A DNA stretch of 64,000 bases from the NCBI RefSeq assembly GCF_003574295.1, contig NZ_BHGK01000001.1, forward strand, positions 2,046,001 through 2,110,000, in the 5' to 3' direction. This DNA comes from Mediterraneibacter butyricigenes. GTDB taxonomy: Bacteria; Bacillota; Clostridia; Lachnospirales; Lachnospiraceae. Position 1 is the first letter of the stretch. Each line of letters begins with the position of its first letter. The translations under genes and the position numbers were made by a program. The notes beneath the pieces were generated by a model. The model saw only the letters and a list, made by a program, of their open reading frames with translations, was not told the origin of the DNA and ran no database searches. Of the stretch, positions 58,882-64,000 are shown one piece after another.

Positions 58882-60184
58882 AAAAATAAAAACAGGATTT
58901 CATAAAGAACGAACCCAAAAGATACTGGGAAGTATCTTCGGAATATTTGGAATTCTGGTACTGGGGGTTCTTATCAAATATCAGGTCTATTATATTACGA
59001 CAACGAGTATGATGATTGGCGTTGTTGGAAATATAAGTTTATGTGCAGGTCTTTGTTTCTTGTCAGAGCCGTATTTGCGGTGGAAATATGAGAAAATTGC
59101 AGAGGAAGATTACGAAACCTGGCAGCAAAAGCGAAAAGGATCTTACCGGAATCTTTATATTGCAGGCATAATCGGTGCGGTTTTGTCGATGTTCTATATG
59201 TGGGGAATTATGAACTTTTACAATTTATACTGGGGGCATAATTATTCCGCCGGATATGTGATGATGCTTACCGTTTTGATTCAGTTTATCATTGCACAGA
59301 TTCTGCTGAAAAAATTCTGGGCGAGACGGCTGGATCAGATGATGGCGCGAATGGAGGAAATGAATCAGAAACGGATTGCAGAGGCATTGGAAATTGAGAA
59401 AAAAAGTCTGGAAAAGGTGTCGCGTAGCGATCAACTGCGCGTGGATCTGATTACCAATGTGTCCCATGACCTGAAAACACCGTTGACGTCTATGGTGGGA
59501 TATCTGGAATTGATCAAAAAGGAAGAATTGAGTGAGATGGTTCGCGATTATGTAGAGGTGATTTCTGCCAGGGCAGAGAAACTCGGAGAAATGATCAACA
59601 GCCTGTTCAATCTTGCGAAGGCCAGCAGTGGAAATGTAGAATTTCATAAAGAAAATTTTGAGATGAACCGACTGCTGGAACAGATTTTTGCGGATATGCA
59701 GGATCGGATCAAAGAAAGCGGGCTTACGTTTGTCAAACAGTATATAAAGGAGAGTACAGCTCTTTTTTCGGATAATACGTATTACTATCGAATCTGTCAG
59801 AACCTGATTGAGAATACGTTGAAATATGCGGCAAAGGGAACCAGGGTATTTGTAAAGACAAGTATTGTGGGTGCGCAAGGGGAAACGGCAGAAAATCCGC
59901 AGGCAGCAACCGAGATTACATCCGAAACAGAGAAAGACAGAACAGGAGAAATGACAAAACGAAAAATCTGTGTGGAGATTACGAATACGTCTGCTTATCC
60001 CATGAATTTTGAAGCGGATGAGATTGTAGAGCGTTTTGCAAGGGGAGATAAGAATCGGTCTTCCGAAGGAAATGGTCTGGGGCTGGCGATTGTCAGTACC
60101 TATGCGAAGGCTCTTGGAGGCGAATTTGATATAAAAATTGACTGTGACCAGTTTAAAGCCTGTTTGATTTGCGGAGACTTGTAG
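58853..60184 (+). CDS. Sensor histidine kinase (VanS-like)
   Basis: The ~443-residue kinase has no ATG near its beginning; TTG 58853 overlaps the regulator by 29 bases and is the likely coupled start. It has four hydrophobic segments before residue 165 (two, then two), a HAMP-like linker, H box NVSHDLKTPLTSMVGY (~205), N box CQNLIENTLKYA, and G2 box GNGLGLAIV. Within the ATPase domain there is an insertion of ~30 residues rich in Thr/Glu (GETAENPQAATEITSETEKDR). The signal is unknown. Confidence 0.9.
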   Translation: MATKWKNTTEKIKTGFHKERTQKILGSIFGIFGILVLGVLIKYQVYYITTTSMMIGVVGNISLCAGLCFLSEPYLRWKYEKIAEEDYETWQQKRKGSYRNLYIAGIIGAVLSMFYMWGIMNFYNLYWGHNYSAGYVMMLTVLIQFIIAQILLKKFWARRLDQMMARMEEMNQKRIAEALEIEKKSLEKVSRSDQLRVDLITNVSHDLKTPLTSMVGYLELIKKEELSEMVRDYVEVISARAEKLGEMINSLFNLAKASSGNVEFHKENFEMNRLLEQIFADMQDRIKESGLTFVKQYIKESTALFSDNTYYYRICQNLIENTLKYAAKGTRVFVKTSIVGAQGETAENPQAATEITSETEKDRTGEMTKRKICVEITNTSAYPMNFEADEIVERFARGDKNRSSEGNGLGLAIVSTYAKALGGEFDIKIDCDQFKACLICGDL

Positions 60185-60259
60185 AAGGAAATTCCTCTGT
60201 AAGTTATTGTAGCGATGAGTAAGATAAAGTGAAAAAGTATCAAAATAAAATAGATCCTA

Positions 60260-60288
60260 TTGACACTTAAATTTCGAGATGATATGAT
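60260..60288 (+). promoter_or_regulatory. Near-consensus promoter of the HipA-like operon
   Basis: TTGACA (60260-60265), 17 bases, TATGAT (60283-60288). This is the strongest sigma-A promoter I noticed in the window, 28 bases before the kinase start. No dyad operator was seen around it. Confidence 0.85.
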
Positions 60289-60315
60289 GAGGAAAAGTTC
60301 AGTGGGGTGTGGAAC

Positions 60316-61170
60316 ATGGATTATTCCAGATTCAAATCAAGTGGACGCTATTATACAGGCGCAGAACGAAAAAAAGGAATTCTTATCCAGGGAAAACCAT
60401 ATATTGTAAAATATGCGAAAAACTCTCCGCAGGGTTTGACTGGCAGCTATTTGTCAGAGTATATTGGATCACATTTGTTTCAAATGGCGGGGATAGAGGC
60501 CCAGGAGACGTTTCTTGGGACATGTGATGGTCTTCCCGTGGTGGTGATGAAGGATTTTATCGGCGAAAATGAGAGCTTTGTTCCATTTAATGATGTGGGA
60601 GACAGCACATTGGAACGAAGCCGTGAGCGATATCGTTATACGTATGAAGACATCATGCATATGTTGGGAGAAAATATGAAATTAACAGATGTAAAGGAGA
60701 CGATCCAACATTTCTGGAAAATGTATCTGATGGATGCCTGGATTGGAAATTTTGACAGACATGGTGCAAATTGGGGATTTTTAAAGAAAGACAATCAATA
60801 TCGAATGGCTCCGGTCTATGATAATGGTTCGTCTTTGTTTCCGAGATTAAATACTGATGAAAAACTGATGGAAATATTGAATTCCAGGGAAGAGATGGAG
60901 CGCAGAGTGTTTCAGTTTCCAACGTCTCAGATTTTGTTGAACGGGAAGAAGAGTTCGTATTATGAATTGATTAACAGTTTACAATATGAGGAGTGCAATG
61001 AGGCATTGCTTATGTTAAAACCAGAGATCCAACTGAAAAATATGGAGAAATTTATTGGGGAAATAGAAGAAATTTCACCTGCCAGAAAGAAATTTTATCA
61101 GGAGATTTTATGGTTTCGATATCAGGAGATGATAGAAAAACCATATCGTAGACTGACAGGGAAACAGTAA
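60316..61170 (+). CDS. HipA/CtkA-like protein kinase
   Basis: ATG 60316 gives 284 residues; GTG 60307 is an alternative start. The fold resembles HipA: a glycine-rich/ATP region (SSGRYYTGAERKKGILI), Lys of YIVKYAK (~32), YLSEYIGSHLFQMAGI, and VVVMKDF as hinge. The catalytic loop is NFDRHGANW (D147, H149, N152) followed by metal-binding D169 in VYDNGSSLFPR. All key residues are present. At 284 residues it is shorter than HipA (~440) and near H. pylori CtkA. It is probably a Ser/Thr kinase acting on a translation or regulatory target. No HipB-like XRE antitoxin is adjacent; the next gene is 11 bases downstream. Confidence 0.88.
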   Translation: MDYSRFKSSGRYYTGAERKKGILIQGKPYIVKYAKNSPQGLTGSYLSEYIGSHLFQMAGIEAQETFLGTCDGLPVVVMKDFIGENESFVPFNDVGDSTLERSRERYRYTYEDIMHMLGENMKLTDVKETIQHFWKMYLMDAWIGNFDRHGANWGFLKKDNQYRMAPVYDNGSSLFPRLNTDEKLMEILNSREEMERRVFQFPTSQILLNGKKSSYYELINSLQYEECNEALLMLKPEIQLKNMEKFIGEIEEISPARKKFYQEILWFRYQEMIEKPYRRLTGKQ

Positions 61171-61181
61171 AGGGAAAAGAA

Positions 61182-62096
61182 ATGAGTACAGTAGTCAGGA
61201 AGGACTGGGTTCCGAGAAATGAATATACAACGCCGATTCAGGATATACCGATGTGGCGTAACTCCGGGATTATCAAAGCGGTTACGGATGAAAGGGAAAA
61301 GATTCAGGTCGGAAAAATTACGTATGAAGAGTTTGATGACGGGCAGTTTCAGTACATTATTGTGCCATTCTGGCCGATTATTGATATGTTGCCATCAAAA
61401 GTATTTCAGGGAATCCCTGGAATTGATATGACTCTGAGATTAGAAAAATATTATCGGGTTAATTACGTGCCGACATTTATCACAGAGAGAACCCCGGGAG
61501 AATCCAGAGAAGATCTGTGGGAACTGATGGAAAGCGTGGGATTGGATTATTATGACCGTCTGGAATGGCTGATCCGAACCGACTTGAGAGCAGCCATTGA
61601 TAATCTGATTGTGGAACGTGCGAGAGAGGAAAAGCGGATTGTGAAGGCTCAAACTTCAGAAGAGTTCACCCATTTTCTGGAAGATGGACAGTATGGGGAT
61701 GAAATTGAGGTTCCCAGGATTGAGATTTTGGGAAATGGATCAAAGGCCTGTGTAAAAACCTTGAACCGTCTGATGCATTATGGAATCCGCCTCCATTTAC
61801 AGCAAGAGCAGATTGATCTGGATGTGGAAAGTTATAAAAACTGGATTCCGATATTCAGACAGATGTATGAAATGGATGAGGCGATTCGCAAAAAACAACA
61901 GAAAGCCGGAATTGAGGAAGCAAAAGAACAGGGAAAATATAAAGGACGTAAGAGAAAAGGAACGGATACTCAACTTTTAGAGGACGCAATCCGGGCGTTT
62001 CAGGAAAAAGAGATGTCCCTGGAAGAGGCGTTGCACCTGACGAATCTGTCAAAATCCACATTTTACAGAAGAATCCGGGAGCAAAATGAAAGATAA
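61182..62096 (+). CDS. Partner of the HipA-like kinase with resolvase-type HTH
   Basis: The 304-residue protein starts MSTVVRKDWVPRNEYTTPIQ with AGGGAAAAG upstream. The first ~250 residues have no family I recognise; Trp, Tyr and charged residues are frequent (WRNSGIIKAVTDE, FQYIIVPFWPIIDMLP, YYDRLEWLIRTDLRAAIDNL). The C-terminal ~55 residues (KYKGRKRKGTDTQLLEDAIRAF ... EEALHLTNLSKSTFYRRIRE) match the HTH of serine resolvases, so it should bind DNA. It is likely the regulator or antitoxin of the kinase (inference from operon), and possibly its substrate. A strong terminator follows. Confidence 0.75.
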   Translation: MSTVVRKDWVPRNEYTTPIQDIPMWRNSGIIKAVTDEREKIQVGKITYEEFDDGQFQYIIVPFWPIIDMLPSKVFQGIPGIDMTLRLEKYYRVNYVPTFITERTPGESREDLWELMESVGLDYYDRLEWLIRTDLRAAIDNLIVERAREEKRIVKAQTSEEFTHFLEDGQYGDEIEVPRIEILGNGSKACVKTLNRLMHYGIRLHLQQEQIDLDVESYKNWIPIFRQMYEMDEAIRKKQQKAGIEEAKEQGKYKGRKRKGTDTQLLEDAIRAFQEKEMSLEEALHLTNLSKSTFYRRIREQNER

Positions 62097-62163
62097 AGGA
62101 TGTTCCCTTATGCATTCCTTTTGCGGAAGAATCGGGATAGATACTAAGCAAAAAACAAGATAA

Positions 62164-62230
62164 AAAATCGCCCCGGTCAGGACTTGATATCGTTATATCA
62201 GATCCTGCCGGGGCGGTTTCTGCATACAGA
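62164..62230. terminator. Bidirectional terminator between converging genes
   Basis: AAAATCGCCCCGG pairs with CCGGGGCGGTTT (core 62169-62176 with 62218-62225), with further pairing TCAGGA/TCCTG and TGATAT/ATATCA inside. A on the left and T on the right make it work for both strands. Confidence 0.9.
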
Positions 62231-62281
62231 AAAATGGTCTTTATTCTTCCGAAACAAGGATGGGAACTTTGGGAATATCGT

Positions 62282-64000
62282 TTATTCCACTTCTTCCGGT
62301 TCCATGCTGCGCATATGTTCTTCCATTTGTTCCAGTTCGTATTTCTGGTTATATTCCTGAAGAAACGCTTTGTATTCCGGGCTGTCAGACGGGTAGACTC
62401 TGGAGTTGTGGATATGGATGTCCACATCCTCTTCCGTACTCTTCATCAGAGCCACCATTGCGCTGGCGCAGTGGGCTGCGATACGGTTGAAACTGTTCAG
62501 CAGGTCGGTGAAGATCGTTCCTTCTTCCAGACCACAGTCCCCGTTGCTCATTCGCTCGACGTGGCGCAGTTTTAATTCATCGCAAAGTGTCGTGATAACC
62601 ATACCAAGCGGAGAAACTCTCTGTGCCAGTTCTTTATCACTGTTTAAGAAGGCCATACAGGTCAGGTTGATTTCCTCACGGACAGCTTCCATGACTACAT
62701 TTAATTCATCCCAGGCATCCTCGGAGAAAGAGGTTTTATCGTCATTCATTTCATTGGACATATGAGCGATATATGAGGCGTGGTCACCGATTCGCTCAAA
62801 GTCATTGATCATATGAAGATAAAGGGATACCTGGCGGGTCTGAGCTGTATTCATCTCATGCTTGGTCAGCTTGATCAGGTAATCGCCCAGTCTGGTTTCA
62901 TACTTATCAATCAGATCTTCCTTGCGCTGAACCTTATCATATTTGCTTTGCTGATAATCGTTCAGAAGATTTAAGGCACGGTTTACATTTTTACGTAACT
63001 TTCTTGCCATACCGCTCATGGCGCGGTGACACTGACCGATGGCCAGAGCCGGATATGTAAGAAGACGTTCTTCCAGAAGATCGAAGTCGGCTTCGTCTTC
63101 CAGTTCTTCCGCACTGTCTTTGACCAGCCAGCAGACCAGTTTCTCAATCTTGGAAATAAACGGAAACAGGATGCAGACGGTTACCAGACGGAACACGGTG
63201 TTCAAAAGTGCGATAGAAACCGGTGTCATGATATTTTCCATAAAGGTAAAGTGTACAAATGCGTTGATACTGTAAAATGCAATGGACCAGATCAACATTC
63301 CGAAGGTATCATTTAACAGATAGACCAGAGCCGTTCTTTTACCGTTTTTGTTGGCACCGATGGCGGAGATCAGAACCGGACAGGCAGCACCGACACCGAT
63401 ACCGAGGATGATCGGGAATGCGCTGGAAAACGTCAGGATCCCGGTCACAGATAAAGCCTGTAACACACCGACGGTCGCGGAAGCACTCTGTAAGACTGCG
63501 GTAAATGCGATACCGACCAGAATACCGGCCAGTGGGTTCGAGAACATGGTCAGCATTTCGATGAACATCTTACTTTCACGTAAGGGGGCAACAGCACTAC
63601 TCATGGTCTGCATCCCGGTCATCAGGATGGCAAATCCCAACATAATATTACCGACTTGTTTGTGAGAAGTACGTTTGCAAACCATGCGCATTACAGTACC
63701 GATGACTGCAACGACAGCAGAGATGGTAGCCGTGGATAAGACTTTTGCAATTCCGCTGGATCCGTCGATGTAAGAAAGACATAAGATCCATCCGGTGATA
63801 CTGGTTCCGATGTTGGCGCCCATGATGATACCGATCGCCTGGCGAAGCTTCATCATACCGGAGTTTACGAAACCAATGACCATAACGGTCGTTGCGGAAG
63901 ATGACTGGATGACACTGGTAACTCCGGTGCCGAGTGCAACTCCCTTCAGTGGGGTATTGGTCATTTTGTAGAGGAAAGCTTCCAGTTTGTTACCGGCCAC
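62282..64000 (-). CDS. Na/Pi cotransporter family protein with PhoU domain (5' end outside window)
   Basis: The 572 residues present lack the N-terminus, which lies past 64000. Two Na/Pi cotransporter repeats are visible with the QSSSATTVMVIGFVNSG and QSASATVGVLQALSV motifs that bind phosphate and sodium, amid about eight helices. After residue ~320 comes a PhoU-like helical domain (HRAMSGMARKLRKNVNRALNLL ... YLHMINDFERIGDHASYIAHM). The protein imports phosphate or exports it with sodium; the PhoU part probably senses or regulates. The E/E/M-rich end stops near 62284. Confidence 0.92.
   Translation of the reverse strand: MAGNKLEAFLYKMTNTPLKGVALGTGVTSVIQSSSATTVMVIGFVNSGMMKLRQAIGIIMGANIGTSITGWILCLSYIDGSSGIAKVLSTATISAVVAVIGTVMRMVCKRTSHKQVGNIMLGFAILMTGMQTMSSAVAPLRESKMFIEMLTMFSNPLAGILVGIAFTAVLQSASATVGVLQALSVTGILTFSSAFPIILGIGVGAACPVLISAIGANKNGKRTALVYLLNDTFGMLIWSIAFYSINAFVHFTFMENIMTPVSIALLNTVFRLVTVCILFPFISKIEKLVCWLVKDSAEELEDEADFDLLEERLLTYPALAIGQCHRAMSGMARKLRKNVNRALNLLNDYQQSKYDKVQRKEDLIDKYETRLGDYLIKLTKHEMNTAQTRQVSLYLHMINDFERIGDHASYIAHMSNEMNDDKTSFSEDAWDELNVVMEAVREEINLTCMAFLNSDKELAQRVSPLGMVITTLCDELKLRHVERMSNGDCGLEEGTIFTDLLNSFNRIAAHCASAMVALMKSTEEDVDIHIHNSRVYPSDSPEYKAFLQEYNQKYELEQMEEHMRSMEPEEVE

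Noticed and set aside
59225-59878. 217-codon minus-strand frame inside the histidine kinase gene
   Set aside because: Antisense to conserved H and N boxes; composition is not protein-like.
1-64000. tRNA, rRNA or complete insertion sequence
   Set aside because: No cloverleaf or rRNA stretch and no DDE transposase were recognised by eye; a covariance search would be decisive.

Overview
The window looks like a chromosomal stretch of a gut Clostridia, most likely a Lachnospiraceae member. This is inferred from moderate GC, strong GGAGG ribosome binding sites, CTn/Tn1549-type mobile genes, GLUG and collagen-like surface proteins with xPxTGD-type anchors, and many small family-typical genes. No rRNA or tRNA gene was recognised. 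I worked by reading the sequence only; no database search was run.

Region 1 (1-18.6 kb) is mobile-element territory. It opens with the C-terminal end of a CHAP cell-wall hydrolase of the conjugation type and an XRE regulator. A complete Bce-type peptide-resistance cassette follows: ABC ATPase, FtsX-type permease, response regulator, histidine kinase, a small membrane protein and a lipoprotein, with a BceR-like dyad upstream. Next come a 5'-truncated DtxR-like gene and an orphan regulator whose receiver has lost its phospho-acceptor. The conjugative-element block (sigma factor, DUF3846, small ORFs, DUF4240, DinG/XPD-like helicase) is followed by a Tn554/RIT-like unit: three tyrosine recombinases plus a DUF6262 (TnpC-like) protein, closed by a long perfect hairpin.

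Region 2 (18.6-41.6 kb) is an accessory region rich in decay. Intact genes include a MerR-promoter-driven cupin/carboxymuconolactone decarboxylase pair, a WYL regulator, an Rrf2 regulator, two GLUG surface proteins, an EamA transporter, TnpV, a LexA-like repressor, small EF-hand, HIRAN and SIMPL proteins, a MerR regulator, and the bcp-yaaA peroxide pair. Between them lie many broken genes: cupin, solute-binding protein, NUDIX (one amber), MscL tail, a group II intron fragment, a TnpX-like recombinase, an alpha/beta hydrolase (one frameshift), SNF2 and cohesin-like surface fragments, a NifX-like protein (one amber) and a Fic protein without its Fic motif.

Region 3 (41.6-51.7 kb) carries NUDIX, a collagen-like lipoprotein, peptide deformylase, MscL with a zinc ribbon, a HIRAN protein, a candidate structured RNA, a small protein, an EamA transporter and an ABC-F protein. 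Several of these are paralogues, in the same order, of genes at 22.1-26.0 kb and 32.0-32.7 kb. The window therefore preserves an old segmental duplication whose copies have decayed reciprocally (GLUG gene lost here, mscL and NUDIX lost there).

Region 4 (51.7-64 kb) is more chromosome-like: an ApbE flavin transferase divergent from a 1064-residue surface protein with hemoglobin-interacting-like domains, with a DtxR/Feo-like dyad between them; RidA with a YheO-type regulator; a second two-component system; and a Na/Pi cotransporter-PhoU protein running off the right edge. Between these sits the most intriguing unit: a HipA/CtkA-like kinase and a partner carrying a resolvase-type helix-turn-helix, driven together by a near-consensus promoter and closed by a strong terminator.
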